Part shown: piece by piece, positions 9,246-20,173 of the stretch | Layout of the letters: the number at the start of each line of letters is the position of its first letter | Numbering within the stretch: the stretch's first letter is position 1 | Origin: Methylocystis rosea | Lineage (GTDB): Bacteria; Pseudomonadota; Alphaproteobacteria; Rhizobiales; Beijerinckiaceae | Reading direction: 5' to 3' | Assembly (NCBI RefSeq): GCF_003855495.1 | Contig: NZ_CP034086.1 | Coordinates: forward strand, 248,001-312,000 | DNA: 64,000 bases | Made by a program: the position numbers and the translations under genes | Notes under the pieces: generated by a model | What the model was told of the DNA's origin: nothing | The model's input: the letters and a program-made list of their open reading frames with translations, nothing else | Databases searched by the model: none

Positions 9246-9646
9246 GGCAAATCTCCAAAATTGCCGTTTTGGCGTTGCCCTCCCTAAGCCCCTTGAAATT
9301 GTAGAGCCCAATTCACGGCGAGGAAGATCGCGAGAGAGGTTACTTTTCCGGGCTCTACTCGTTCTTTCCGAGCAGAGCCCTAGCGATCGCTGCGCGCCGG
9401 CTTTGACGTCGGCGCTGGGTGGCGGGGTTGACGAGCCCGCGCCGGCCTCGGGTCATCATCAAAACAGTCATATGCGAGCGCGGCCGCGAATGGCCCCGCG
9501 CAGCGATCAGTCGCGCGCCATTCCAAATGGCCGCTTGCAACGCCAACTGACCGGCTCATAAACTTGACCGTCAGAGCAGCCACGCCCAAACGCTCGCCGT
9601 CTTATCTTTGACGACCGACCACGCGTCCGATGGCAAGAGGATCACT
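9246..9646. other. Intergenic region, nothing recognised
   Basis: About 400 bp between the divergent small secreted protein and the first AI-2E family permease. Short frames exist on both strands but lack ribosome binding sites and have low-complexity Arg-rich translations typical of GC-rich shadow frames. Promoters for both flanking genes presumably lie here; I cannot assign them. Confidence 0.4.
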
Positions 9647-10693
9647 ATGGAAAAAAGTCGCATCACGAGCGTGACTTCCGTTGTCGTGATCCTCTTTATC
9701 GTCCTCGCCGCCTGCAAGTTCGGGCAGGCGGTCCTTGAGCCCGTGGCCTTTGCCGTCTTCATTATCGCAATTGCTTGGCCCCTGCAGAAGGCCATACAGG
9801 CGAGATTGGGGAAGGCCATCGCTTTGAGCGTGACGGTCGCGATGACCGCCGCCGTGATCCTGGCGCTCTTTTCTCTGATCGCTTGGGGCGGGCATGAGGT
9901 GCTGGAATGGGTCAGACAGAATCTCGACCGCATCCAGGAAACGGCGACGACATCGACGGCGTGGCTCGAAGAGCACGACATTTTCGTCTTCACGCTCTTT
10001 GCGGAACATTTCAACACCGCGTCGCTTATCAGACTCCTTCACATACTTGCCGTGAGAGTGAACACAGTTCTCGCCTTCGCCGTCATCGTGCTCGTCTATG
10101 TGATTTTGGGACTAGCGGAAACCGATGCCTTTCAGTCCCGAATTGCAGCGCTGGAAAATCAGGAGACAAGCCGGCGCCTGCTTGAAAGCGGCAGGAAGAT
10201 CGGCGAAAAATTTCGCACCTATATGTTCGTTCGGACGATCGCCAGCATCGCGACAGGTCTCGCGGTATGGGGATTTGCTCAATTCATGAATCTGGAAATG
10301 GCCGGCGCATGGGGCGTGCTGGCCTTTGCGCTAAACTACCTGCCCTACATCGGCTCCTTCATCGTCACGGCGCTTCTGCCGCTTTTCGCCTTCGTTCAGT
10401 TCGGAACCTTTGAAGCGCCCTTGCTCGTTTTTTTGGGCGTGTCAGTCATCCAGTTCATCATTGGGAGCTATCTGGAGCCGGTGTTTTCGGGATCGGCTCT
10501 CTCGATCTCCCCTCCGATCGTGCTTTTTTCGATTGTTCTGTGGACTTTCCTGTGGGGCGCGCTTGGAGCGTTTCTCGGCGTCCCGCTTTCGATCGCAGCT
10601 CTGACGATTTTCGAACAATTCCCGTCGACCCAATGGGTGGCGGAGATTTTGTCGGGCGGGCGGCGCGGGGCTTCGACCCGGCAAACGGCGTGA
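9647..10693 (+). CDS. AI-2E family transporter (PF01594-type permease)
   Basis: 348 residues from the ATG preceded by AGAGGA; a TTG 13 codons upstream is less convincing. The protein has the typical layout of the family: paired N-terminal helices (SVVVILFIVLAACKFGQAVL, PVAFAVFIIAIAWPLQ), a soluble middle region, then a helical bundle containing the conserved YLPYIGSFIV and ending in IVLWTFLWGALGAFLGVPLS. Members include the TqsA autoinducer-2 exporter and Na+/H+ antiporters, so substrate cannot be named. A second member of the same family lies at 16222-17256. Confidence 0.88.
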   Translation: MEKSRITSVTSVVVILFIVLAACKFGQAVLEPVAFAVFIIAIAWPLQKAIQARLGKAIALSVTVAMTAAVILALFSLIAWGGHEVLEWVRQNLDRIQETATTSTAWLEEHDIFVFTLFAEHFNTASLIRLLHILAVRVNTVLAFAVIVLVYVILGLAETDAFQSRIAALENQETSRRLLESGRKIGEKFRTYMFVRTIASIATGLAVWGFAQFMNLEMAGAWGVLAFALNYLPYIGSFIVTALLPLFAFVQFGTFEAPLLVFLGVSVIQFIIGSYLEPVFSGSALSISPPIVLFSIVLWTFLWGALGAFLGVPLSIAALTIFEQFPSTQWVAEILSGGRRGASTRQTA

Positions 10694-10844
10694 GCCGCGC
10701 GGGCGCTTTGGCGCTTCGCTTGAAAAGTCTCTCGCCCGCCGCGTTGACGCGCGCTGTAGGTTTCGGCCGCGCGCGCCTGAAACGAGATGGCTGCTGCGGC
10801 CGAATTCGGATAAGATAAACTGAATTCGCGCTAAGAGGCGTCAG

Positions 10845-11174
10845 ATGCTTTGGCTGATCCGATTCATGGGCTTGCTTTCCCAAGCGATTTTCCTAGAGTT
10901 TTTGCATATCTTCGGGTTGATCGTATTTTTGCTCGCCATATTGCTCGGCTATTTCAGGGCTCCGTGGTGGATCGCGCCAATTCTCGCCGTGGCTTGCGGG
11001 CTGTTCGCAAACAGGTTCATCGATCTAAACTACCTGACGGATGTATTCCGCAGAGTGGCCTCTGCGAGCGACCGCTGGGCCTTCGTGATCGTCGTCTATT
11101 TGGCGATCACGATCGGCGGCTATCTCATCGGACTGCTGGGGCGTCTATTCCTGAGGCGCGTGAGGCGGTCCTAG
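10845..11174 (+). CDS. Small integral membrane protein
   Basis: 109 residues with three predicted membrane helices: about 9-38 (LLSQAIFLEFLHIFGLIVFL), 42-60 (WWIAPILAVACGLFAN) and 79-102 (WAFVIVVYLAITIGGYLIGL), ending in the basic tail RRVRRS (positive-inside). No family recognised. It follows the permease gene by 150 bp on the same strand and converges with the hydrolase gene. Confidence 0.65.
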   Translation: MLWLIRFMGLLSQAIFLEFLHIFGLIVFLLAILLGYFRAPWWIAPILAVACGLFANRFIDLNYLTDVFRRVASASDRWAFVIVVYLAITIGGYLIGLLGRLFLRRVRRS

Positions 11175-11199
11175 GATTACGCTTGCGGACCCCGCTGCT

Positions 11200-12804
11200 T
11201 CAACGATGCGAGCGCTTTTTTGCGGGCCGGTCGCTGCTGGCCGGCGCAGGCGTGTCGGGCGCTGCGCTGGGGAGGCGACGCGGCGGCGGGGCGGCCTGTG
11301 GCGGCGATTGGACGGGCGCTCCGCCTTGCTCGGTTGCGTCGCCGTCTGGCCGGGCCGGAAGATGCTCGTCGATGCGCTGCGCCATATAGGTAAAGAATGG
11401 GTTTGACGACATGCGCAGCAGCGCGTCCAGACTGACGATCAGCGTCCCGCGCTCGCCGCGCGGCGCCAGCGAACCCAAGTGGACGCCAAAGTCCTCTGTT
11501 TGATCCGGCGTCAGGCCATAGAGGGAGTCGCTGAGCGGGAAGGGCAATGCGACATGCGAGAGCGAATACACGCCTTTCGGATACTGTAGCCCCAGCGCTT
11601 GGGTCCGCTCGGCCGTGGCGCCGGCCTCAACGACGCGTTCGACCGCATCCTCGGTGCCTTCGCCGGCGTTCGTCACAACCGTTAGGCGGTAATCCCTGAC
11701 GCGAGGCGGCACGATGCGGGAGAGCGCGGACTCCGCGGAGGCGCGCAGCAGCGGACCGAATTTGACGTTGCGATTCAGGTCGAACAGGACGAGTTCGCTG
11801 CCGTTCGCCGGCAGATGATCGTAAAGCCCCGAAAGCACGGCGTGGGTGCTGACAGTGAAATCCATGACGGATTGGAACGTCAGGACTGGCGGCAGCGCGG
11901 TCAATCGACCCTCTCGACGCGCCAGCGACATCTGCGTTCCAAGCGCATCCGTCAGGCGATAGGATTGGCGCGCCCCATTCACCGGAAAGGAATTATATTT
12001 AAATGGATTGAACTCAGGCAGCACGCTGAGCCAAGCCGCCTTGGCGAAGGCGGGCAACATCGCCGGCAGTCCGGCCAGTCCGGCAAAACGCGCGAACCTT
12101 GTAATTCCGACCATCGGCGAAATCAGGATCAGACGGTCGACCCGAGCAAGACGCTTATCCTCGATGGCGTCGAGCGTATATTTGACCGCGAGCGATCCGC
12201 CGTTCGAGAACCCGACGACATGCAGAGGCGCCGGCTCAGGCGCGCGCCGCCGCGCCTCTCTCACGGCAAGACGCGTCGCGGCCAGCCATGTCTGCCACTC
12301 CACGTCGGTCAAAGCCGCGGGAACTGTGCCATGCGCAGGCAGTCTGATCGCAACCACAGCGAAGCCGCGATCACGGTAGCGGGATGCAATATGGCGCAAA
12401 CTATATGGCGAGTCCGTCAATCCATGCAGGAGAACGACGGCGCCGATCGGCGGTCCTGCGGGTTCGAGCAGATAGGACCGGTTCCAATCCCGGGCAAAAT
12501 GTCCCGGGTAGACCGGACTGCCCTCGAAGTAGCGATTGAAGGGAACTTGCTCCTCTGGCGTCAACTGCTGGCTGACGTTGGTGCGCAGGGAAGCGAATAT
12601 TTTCGCCTCCGCCTCGAGATAGGACTCCCAATCGGCGTCGTCGATTTCTGTCTTGCTCAACTCTTGCGGCACGTAAGTGTGCCAGACATCAAGCGGCAGT
12701 CCACGCTGAGAGTTGTAAATTCGCACCGCGAAAAACGTAACGACGAAAAGGCTCAGCAACGCCAAAAACCATTTGGCCAATTTCAGCGCCATGCCTAGCA
12801 TCAT
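11200..12804 (-). CDS. Membrane-anchored alpha/beta hydrolase (lysophospholipase-like)
   Basis: 534 residues. Residues 6-26 (LKLAKWFLALLSLFVVTFFAV) form a single membrane anchor. The hydrolase core starts near residue 115: VVLLHGLTDSPYSLRHIA carries the HG oxyanion motif, and VVGFSNGGSLAVKY the nucleophile elbow G-F-S-N-G-G. LILISPMVGIT follows as in lysophospholipase/carboxylesterase proteins. The C-terminal ~50 residues are Pro/Ala/Arg-rich and probably disordered, which is unusual for the fold. The catalytic acid and histidine (likely the SHVALPFPLSD region) are less certain. A patatin lies divergently next to it, so both may act on membrane lipids. Confidence 0.8.
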   Translation of the reverse strand: MMLGMALKLAKWFLALLSLFVVTFFAVRIYNSQRGLPLDVWHTYVPQELSKTEIDDADWESYLEAEAKIFASLRTNVSQQLTPEEQVPFNRYFEGSPVYPGHFARDWNRSYLLEPAGPPIGAVVLLHGLTDSPYSLRHIASRYRDRGFAVVAIRLPAHGTVPAALTDVEWQTWLAATRLAVREARRRAPEPAPLHVVGFSNGGSLAVKYTLDAIEDKRLARVDRLILISPMVGITRFARFAGLAGLPAMLPAFAKAAWLSVLPEFNPFKYNSFPVNGARQSYRLTDALGTQMSLARREGRLTALPPVLTFQSVMDFTVSTHAVLSGLYDHLPANGSELVLFDLNRNVKFGPLLRASAESALSRIVPPRVRDYRLTVVTNAGEGTEDAVERVVEAGATAERTQALGLQYPKGVYSLSHVALPFPLSDSLYGLTPDQTEDFGVHLGSLAPRGERGTLIVSLDALLRMSSNPFFTYMAQRIDEHLPARPDGDATEQGGAPVQSPPQAAPPPRRLPSAAPDTPAPASSDRPAKKRSHR

Positions 12805-13027
12805 TCATCCCCGCTTTCACGATCGCGCCGACTTATACAATCGACTCCGCGCAAAAGCTGCTTGCCCAATCGAGGCTTCCCACACAGACTATAATTTATT
12901 TCGACTGGAACCCAGCGGATAAATCGATCGGACTCTCTGGACAGCGCTTGCCGATGAAGCGCGGAGCCGGTCTGATTGGACCTCGACTTGCGAGGTCTGA
13001 CTGACGCAGAAGTGGAGGCCCGCGAAT

Positions 13028-14047
13028 ATGACGCGCGACGTGATTCTCGTGGATCTCGCCTTACAGGGCGGCGGCGCGCATGGCGCCTATACGTGGGGCG
13101 TTCTCGACCGTCTGCTGGAGGAGCCCTGGCTCCAGATCGAGGGCATTTCGGGCACGTCCGCTGGAGCTATGAATGCGGCGACGCTCATCAGCGGCCATGT
13201 TGAGGGCGGGGCGGACGGCGCGCGCGCGGCGCTCGAACTTTTCTGGCGGCGCGTTTCGCAGGCGGCGCGGCTCAGTCCATTGCAGCGTAATCTTGTCGAC
13301 GTGTTGATGGGGCGCTGGACGCTGGATGCTTCCCCTTTCTTTGTCGCGACCGATATCATGTCGCGCCTATTTTCGCCCTATGACCTCAATCCGAAGGGCG
13401 TCAATCCGCTGCGGGAGATTCTCGCCGAAACCGTCGATTTCGAGCGGCTTGCGCGTGCGCGGATAAAGCTTTTCGTCACCGCGACAAGCGTCTCGAGCGG
13501 CCGCGGCCGCGTGTTCACAAACGCGGACGTGACGCCGGACGCGCTTCTGGCCTCGGCGTGCCTGCCAACCATGTTTCAGGCCGTCGAGATTGACGGGGAA
13601 GCCTATTGGGACGGCGGCTATTCGGGCAATCCAACGATCACGCCGCTGGTTCGCGAATGTGAATCGATGGACACAATCCTTGTCCAGATCAATCCTATCG
13701 AACGCAAGGGCACGCCGCGGTCGGCGACGGAGATACTAAATCGGCTCAACGAAGTGTCGTTCAACTCGGTTTTGCTCAAGGAGCTCCGCATGATCGCCTT
13801 GCTGCGCCGCGCCGCCAATCCCGGCGACAGAGAGGGCTCACGCTGGGCTGGCATGCGCATGCATCGGATCTCGAGCGAGATGATGACGGAGCTGAGCGCG
13901 TCTTCGAAGCTTATCGCCGAATGGGATTTTCTTTGCATGCTGCGCGACGAGGGACGCCGCTCGGCGCAAGCCTTCCTTGAGCGGCATGAGCGCGACGTCG
14001 GCGCACGTTCGACTCTCGACCTTGATGAGTTATTGGAGGAGGTCTGA
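13028..14047 (+). CDS. Patatin-like phospholipase
   Basis: 339 residues, with GGAGG 10 bases before the ATG. All patatin elements are present: the oxyanion-hole motif LALQGGGAHGAYTWGVLDRL near residues 8-27, the nucleophile elbow ISGTSAGAMNA (Ser of GTSAG) about 20 residues later, and the dyad aspartate in YWDGGYSGNP near residue 196. The central region ALLASACLPTMFQAVEIDG is also conserved. Expected activity is acyl-ester hydrolysis of phospholipids or polyhydroxyalkanoate-type substrates. There is no signal peptide, so it is probably cytoplasmic. A hairpin terminator lies 165 bp downstream. Confidence 0.9.
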   Translation: MTRDVILVDLALQGGGAHGAYTWGVLDRLLEEPWLQIEGISGTSAGAMNAATLISGHVEGGADGARAALELFWRRVSQAARLSPLQRNLVDVLMGRWTLDASPFFVATDIMSRLFSPYDLNPKGVNPLREILAETVDFERLARARIKLFVTATSVSSGRGRVFTNADVTPDALLASACLPTMFQAVEIDGEAYWDGGYSGNPTITPLVRECESMDTILVQINPIERKGTPRSATEILNRLNEVSFNSVLLKELRMIALLRRAANPGDREGSRWAGMRMHRISSEMMTELSASSKLIAEWDFLCMLRDEGRRSAQAFLERHERDVGARSTLDLDELLEEV

Positions 14048-14211
14048 CCCATGGGCTCTGCCGGCGCCGGACCGCGGATCTGTCGTGTGCGCTTTGCAGC
14101 GATCTCGCACGGCGAGATGTGCGCAGGGGCGTGCACAAAATCAGCCAAGCGATCATTTCGCCGCCAGGCAGCATCATGCGAGTCGCCTTTTAGAGTGTTG
14201 CGCTTACAGGG

Positions 14212-14236
14212 AAGGGGCCCGATTCGGGCCCCTTTT
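14212..14236 (+). terminator. Intrinsic terminator
   Basis: GGGGCCC / GGGCCCC (plus flanking AA/TT pairs) around a 5-base loop (GATTC), followed by TTTT on the plus strand. It is the first terminator after the patatin gene, although 165 bp away, leaving room for a 3' UTR. Confidence 0.7.
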
Positions 14237-14326
14237 GTCTGTCCACGATCGTTTCGATCGCCTATTTCTCGACAATCGAAATTCGTCTGTCGCTAACAAT
14301 TCAGACCATGCGAGCAACCGGCGTTT

Positions 14327-14572
14327 TTAGCGCCACTGAACACATCGGCGTCGCGCGATTCCGTGCCGCGGATTCCATGTCCGGGTCCATTTAATGCATC
14401 TCTTGTTTGCCGGAGCGTGCATGGTGGCTTTCTGCACGAAATGGGAGGCCGACGCGCCATCGACGTTGAGATCCGCCGTCGTCGACAAAACCGCCGAGCC
14501 CGAAGGGCTTGACGCAAATAAAACCGAAGCACAAGCAACCGCAAACAAATGCGTTTTCAGGTTCCGGCGCAT
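14327..14572 (-). CDS. Small secreted protein with basic Cys/Trp-rich C-terminus
   Basis: I start at the ATG at 14570-14572, preceded by GGGGAG; the frame is open nine codons further. The 81-residue product has a signal peptide (MRRNLKTHLFAVACASVLFA) and a short mature chain ending in a strongly basic segment, KRCIKWTRTWNPRHGIARR, with two cysteines (RCIKW, RRCVQW) that could form a disulphide. No family recognised. Small proteins with this kind of tail occur in related bacteria to my recollection, but I cannot verify that here. Confidence 0.55.
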   Translation of the reverse strand: MRRNLKTHLFAVACASVLFASSPSGSAVLSTTADLNVDGASASHFVQKATMHAPANKRCIKWTRTWNPRHGIARRRCVQWR

Positions 14573-14983
14573 TGTGGAAACTCCCCTTTTTTTGAGCAAC
14601 TTGCTTAGCCTTCAAGACTTTTGATACTTGTCGATACAACGGGGAAGTCAAGCTTCCTGTATGCAAACGCACTCTCTCGATCCTCGGCGCCGCCCGCGCG
14701 AACAGAGCGGCAAGACGAAGGACGCATGTCTTTTCAGATAATTGGCGCAAGCAACGCTCGATGAGCCGGTGAACTTCGCGGCGCCGCACGCGACCTTCAT
14801 GTGGCGATTAGACGCGCAATCTTCTCGAGCGCTCTTTGAGAATCAAGCAAGCCGTCGCGTGGTTAACAAAAATGCGGAAGCCGGCAGAGCGCCGTTACGG
14901 CTCGAAAAATCCTGTCGCCTTCCTGCTCCGGCTACGAAATAATCATCCATGTTTTAACCAATCAGAACCGCCCCAGCCTAAAC
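14573..14983. other. Intergenic region, nothing recognised
   Basis: 410 bp between the divergent small secreted protein gene and the HD-domain gene. It must contain the promoters of both. I see no RNA gene, repeat or convincing small reading frame in it. Confidence 0.4.
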
Positions 14984-15673
14984 ATGAATGCATCTCAGAT
15001 CAGAAGTCGCTATTGGGTCCCACTTGAGGCGAGTCATAAGGCTGCCGCCTGGGACAGGCTCGACGCCGCCTACGGCGATCTCGCGCGCGCCTACCATAGT
15101 TGGCGCCATATCAGCGACCTCTTGCAAGCGTTTGACGAACTTGCCGCGCTTGCAGCGCGGCCCGAGCTCATCGCGACAGCTATTTTCTGGCACGACGTCG
15201 TCTATCGAACACGCGGCGCAGGCCAAACGCGACGGGCGGATTTTTTAAACGTTCAAGATAGCGCTGAGCTGTTTCAAAGTTATACGCTTATGAATTCAGC
15301 TGACGTCGAGGCTGTTCACGAAATGATTATGGCGACGACCAATCACCTCGAAGCCAAGGCCAGCGAAGAGCGTTATCGAGGATTTTCGCGAGATCTGGAC
15401 CTGTTCGTCGATCTGGACCTCAGTCCGCTTGCCCTGCCATGGGAGCAGTTCGCTGCAAACTTTCAAGACATACGTTTTGAATTCAGCTGGATTCCAAAGG
15501 AGGTCTTCAATGCGGGGCAGGCGGCCTTTCTCAGGAATCTTCTGTCGCATGAGGACAAGCTATTCCGGCGGCCGGAGACCATAAAAATGTGGCGGGCGGC
15601 GGCGTTGGCCAACATAAGGCGTTGCCTGAACAATCCCTCAATGGGCGCCGTCGGTGCGCCGCAATGTCCGTGA
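14984..15673 (+). CDS. HD-superfamily predicted metal-dependent phosphohydrolase (COG4339-like)
   Basis: 229 residues. The opening RSRYWVPLEASHKAAAWDRLDAAY and the histidine motifs are those of the small HD proteins of COG4339: YHSWRHISDLL (first His), AIFWHDVVY (HD pair), a later NVQDSAELF in place of the usual N-E-x-SA, TNHLEAK, and DLFVDLDLSPL (final acidic residue). The family is predicted to bind divalent metals and hydrolyse phosphoester substrates; none is established. It is free-standing between two divergent or unrelated genes. Confidence 0.8.
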   Translation: MNASQIRSRYWVPLEASHKAAAWDRLDAAYGDLARAYHSWRHISDLLQAFDELAALAARPELIATAIFWHDVVYRTRGAGQTRRADFLNVQDSAELFQSYTLMNSADVEAVHEMIMATTNHLEAKASEERYRGFSRDLDLFVDLDLSPLALPWEQFAANFQDIRFEFSWIPKEVFNAGQAAFLRNLLSHEDKLFRRPETIKMWRAAALANIRRCLNNPSMGAVGAPQCP

Positions 15674-15838
15674 CCTGACTCATGCTTTGACAATTGCTCT
15701 TGCGGAACAGCCTTTCAGGTTTGCGAGCGAGCGCGGCGGGGCTGACATCATAAAGACATGTCAAAGTGACGCAGCTTGACGACGATCATGATTCTGATCA
15801 GGATTGCGGATGTCAAAACAAAAAATTGGGAGGGTGAA

Positions 15839-16108
15839 ATGGATGTCGAGATTTCAGAAGACAGGAAACTGTCGCGCCGCTCATTCATCGTAGCGCTATT
15901 TTCTGCAGCCGCTGTGATCCCCGCAGCGACGCTCGCGTCCTCCGATGCGGAGGCGCTGGAGTCAAACGAGCGGCAATTTACGACCTTCCATCACCAGCCG
16001 CGTGTGTCACGGCCCCGAAGTTCAACGCGAGGGTCACGCCGTCATAGGCGCGTCGCCCGCGTGCGACGCACTGGTCCCACGCAAACGATTCCCGAAGAGA
16101 AAAAATAG
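15839..16108 (+). CDS. Small Tat-exported basic protein
   Basis: The ATG at 15839 has GGGAGG at optimal spacing; upstream in-frame codons add an unlikely leader. The 89-residue product has a twin-arginine signal (KLSRRSFIVALFSAAAVIPA), cleaved near SSDAEA. The mature part is about 45 residues, rich in Arg, His and Ser (STRGSRRHRRVARVRR). No enzymatic fold fits in this length; Tat use for such a small protein is odd. I do not recognise it. It ends 113 bp before a convergent permease gene. Confidence 0.55.
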   Translation: MDVEISEDRKLSRRSFIVALFSAAAVIPAATLASSDAEALESNERQFTTFHHQPRVSRPRSSTRGSRRHRRVARVRRTGPTQTIPEEKK

Positions 16109-16221
16109 TTATTGGAGTAAGACGCGCGTCGCTCCGAGTCGTGAGCGACGCGCGCGACATTGTCGGCCGACTTTGCATGCGCACTGCTGGGCAGGCGCCG
16201 ACAGCAAAAAAGCCCGTCCTT

Positions 16222-17256
16222 CTATCGATTTTCGGCGAAGACGCCATAGGCGACGGACAGAACGACCGTCGCCGGCACCGCCAACACCACGCCCATCGTC
16301 CCGAACAGCGAGGCGAAGGCAAGCATGCAGAATAGCAGCACGACCGGCGGCACCATAAGTGAACGGCTCTGTAGATAGGGCGTGATCAGATAGCCTTCGA
16401 TGAAACTCGCGGATCCGATCGCAAGCGCCGCAAGGGCGGCGTTGTCCAGTCCGTGCGGCAACGCGACCAGCACCCCGATAATCATTGCGATGATCGAGCC
16501 GAAATAGGGGACGAACGCTAGCGCGCCGCTGATTGTCGCGAGCGCCAGCGGCGCTGGGACGCCAAAGGCCCAGAGAGCCGCCCCTGCGAAGAGCGCGTTC
16601 ATGGCGACGACATAGAGTTGGATGAAAAGCCACTGCCGCAAGACGGCGCCTGACCGGTCCAAAAACAGCGCCATGTCGGTGCGCCGCGACGCAGGCGTCA
16701 AGGCGATTACGCCAGCGGCGTACCTCCCTGGATCGGCGGCAAGATATGCGGCGCCAATGATCGTGAATATCCCATAGGCAAGGCCATTGCCGACAGAACC
16801 GAGGAAAGCGCCAAATTGCTGGGCGACCGGGGTCGTCATTTTGGAAAAGTCGACGTGCACCACAAATTTTTCGACGAAACGTCCCCACGGGTGCTCTTCC
16901 ACCAAGCGCTCGAGCATGGCGATCGCAGCGGGAATGTCGAGAGCGACCTCGTCATATTGACGCACGAGCTGACCGCCGAACAGCATCAACGCCACAACGA
17001 TGGAAGCGAGCGTGCCAAGCGCGACCAACGCGAGCGACACGCCCTGCGAAAGGCCAAGAAGGCTGGAGACCCGCCCGGCGACGCCACGCCAAGCGAGCGC
17101 GATGAGAATCGTCGCGAAAACCGCCGGGAGAAGATCCGTCAGCTGCCAAAGAACGAATACGACGGCCCCGGTCGCCGCCGCGATCATAGCCACCACGGCT
17201 GTTCGAGAGGCGAAGTCGTTCTGATCGATGCTCTTGGTCAGAAAATTGATCTTCAT
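16222..17256 (-). CDS. AI-2E family transporter
   Basis: 344 residues with the typical family topology: N-terminal helices (AVVAMIAAATGAVVFVLWQL, AVFATILIALAW), a third helix pair, the central soluble region with VDFSKMTTPVAQQ, then the C-terminal bundle containing the conserved ALAFVPYFGSIIAMIIGVLV and SASFIEGYLITPYLQSRSL, ending in LFGTMGVVLAVPATVV. It is a distant paralog of the protein at 9647-10693. Substrate unknown. Start chosen at the first Met, MKINFLTKS. Confidence 0.87.
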   Translation of the reverse strand: MKINFLTKSIDQNDFASRTAVVAMIAAATGAVVFVLWQLTDLLPAVFATILIALAWRGVAGRVSSLLGLSQGVSLALVALGTLASIVVALMLFGGQLVRQYDEVALDIPAAIAMLERLVEEHPWGRFVEKFVVHVDFSKMTTPVAQQFGAFLGSVGNGLAYGIFTIIGAAYLAADPGRYAAGVIALTPASRRTDMALFLDRSGAVLRQWLFIQLYVVAMNALFAGAALWAFGVPAPLALATISGALAFVPYFGSIIAMIIGVLVALPHGLDNAALAALAIGSASFIEGYLITPYLQSRSLMVPPVVLLFCMLAFASLFGTMGVVLAVPATVVLSVAYGVFAENR

Positions 17257-17778
17257 CTGGGACCCGCTCTGCTACGACCAAGATATTAATCGACCGCGCG
17301 CGTTAGACAAAGAGTTACACTCTTGGTCACGGGCTACGACTCGAGCCGGTTGTGCGAATTTGAAAACCTTAGAGCAATTTTTGATGATCGGAAGGTGACG
17401 CAGTTAAGTGCGCGCAAACAGTTGCTTGCTCCCGAAGAGGCGGCTGAAGAAGAGGAATTCGCGCCTCAACAACGCGTTTGCCGCTCTTGCTGAACTTTTT
17501 GAGCGGATAGCGCATGCGGCGACCGAAATCGTCGTCATGGCGCGGCGCTCACCTCGAAAATCTAATGACTCTGTTCTTGGCGGCTCTGTTTTTGGCGCGG
17601 CGCCGCCTAATGGTTTCCGGCAAGATCATCTGCGGTTCACGCACCAATATTGAGCGGCGTTTCAGCAGCGCCTCGATCATAGGGCGTGAGTTGCCACTAT
17701 GCGCGTGTATTCCAGCCCCACGCCAATAACTGGCGCAGGATCGGCATGCCAAATAGACTATACGTTTCAAGTGATAAG
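17257..17778. other. Intergenic region, nothing recognised
   Basis: About 520 bp between the permease start and the tRNA 3' end. Several overlapping short frames exist on both strands, none with a plausible start site or protein-like composition. I see no repeat or RNA here. The base composition is slightly more AT-rich than the flanks. Confidence 0.4.
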
Positions 17779-17854
<76 letters not shown>

Positions 17855-17964
17855 GTCCGTCGAGCGCCGCGAGCGCGACGCTGCTTCGAACGAGCGGTGC
17901 GAATATCAAACCCGCTCGCCGCTGTCCAGCGTTACGCGCGCCCGCCCGCATTTTCTGCGCCGGA

Positions 17965-18516
17965 TTAGGGCGCGTGCGCCGCCGGCCATCCGTGGATCAG
18001 ACGTGCTTTCGTCACGAGATCAGCCCACGGGCCCTTGTGGGCGTTGCCCGCGGCGGGCGTAGGCGCGGCCTGTTTGCGCGCGCAAACGGCCTTGGCCGCC
18101 TCGGTCTTCGGCCCTTGCGTGTAAAAATAAATGACGTGCATCTTGAGCTGCGAGGCCAACTGGTCGACAACCGTGCCTCTTTTCAGCACATTGAAGCCCC
18201 AATGCGCGTCGCGCGGCGCGCCCGGCTTGAAGCCGTAGCCGTAATCGCCCTCGCCCTTAATGAGATCGAAGCGGATATAGCAGAGCTCCCCCTGAGGGGC
18301 AGGCTGCGCCACCATCTCGCGGGTGACGATCACGTCCTGGTTGTTGTAGCGGACGCTATAATCGACCGGAGCGTGCCAGACGTCGACCTTCTCGAAATGC
18401 TCCAGAAGCTCGGATTCGTCCGGATCCGCCGCCTGCGCCGCGGCTGGAGCAAAGCAAAAGGCGCTCGCCGCGAGCGTGGCCGCGCACAGGCGTTTCAGCA
18501 AAAACTGGTTTTTCAT
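17965..18516 (-). CDS. Periplasmic protein of unknown function
   Basis: 183 residues from the ATG at 18514-18516, preceded by GGAAGG; the longer open frame overlaps mdh and is not credible. A signal peptide (MKNQFLLKRLCAATLAASAF...AQA) leads to a mature domain of about 130 residues with a Cys pair (GELCYIRF, AKAVCARK) and the stretch VDYSVRYNNQDVIVTREMV. The tail is Pro/Ala-rich. No known family comes to mind. Divergent from mdh. Confidence 0.65.
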   Translation of the reverse strand: MKNQFLLKRLCAATLAASAFCFAPAAAQAADPDESELLEHFEKVDVWHAPVDYSVRYNNQDVIVTREMVAQPAPQGELCYIRFDLIKGEGDYGYGFKPGAPRDAHWGFNVLKRGTVVDQLASQLKMHVIYFYTQGPKTEAAKAVCARKQAAPTPAAGNAHKGPWADLVTKARLIHGWPAAHAP

Positions 18517-18571
18517 AGGTCGCCCTTCCAACAAGCGGTTCGCGCGCGCTCCCCTCGAGCTTCGCAGGTAA

Positions 18572-19720
<1,149 letters not shown>

Positions 19721-19904
19721 CGCTTCTCTGACCGCGCCCGCCGATCCAGGCGGCAACTTGCTTGCGGCGCAAGCTGGGACGGCGACTCCCGGCCCCTGGC
19801 GCTTGGGCGCGACCGTAGGAACATTCTTTGCAAGTTAGGGGTTAGACTGTCTGAAGACTGATTCTCACTGAGAGGTTCAGGCTTGCTCCAGTGGACGCGA
19901 AGCC

Positions 19905-20030
19905 ATGTTCGACCCTGACGCTTTTGGCTTTATTAAAATACTCGCCATCGCCGGCACGCTTTACTTTGCAGCGCGGGCGGCAATCCTTATCGGCGTCGCG
20001 GCGATAAACGCCGTTGCTCTTTTGCCCTGA
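19905..20030 (+). CDS. Possible 41-aa membrane peptide
   Basis: An ATG frame encoding MFDPDAFGFIKILAIAGTLY followed by a continuous hydrophobic stretch to ALLP, i.e. one membrane helix of about 25 residues. The ribosome binding site is weak (GGACG 11 bases upstream). It lies alone in a 450-bp gap after mdh in which nothing else is seen. Hypothetical. Confidence 0.35.
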   Translation: MFDPDAFGFIKILAIAGTLYFAARAAILIGVAAINAVALLP

Positions 20031-20173
20031 GTTTTTAACGTCGAGCCTTGATCTATAGGTTTGATACGACAGCGTGGCTCGTACAGCGCAATTCTAAAAA
20101 GCTTCGAAAAAACTTCCCCCATGCGTCAGTCTCACCGCGCGCGGGTCTCCACGTCCTGGCCGGCTGAGACATC

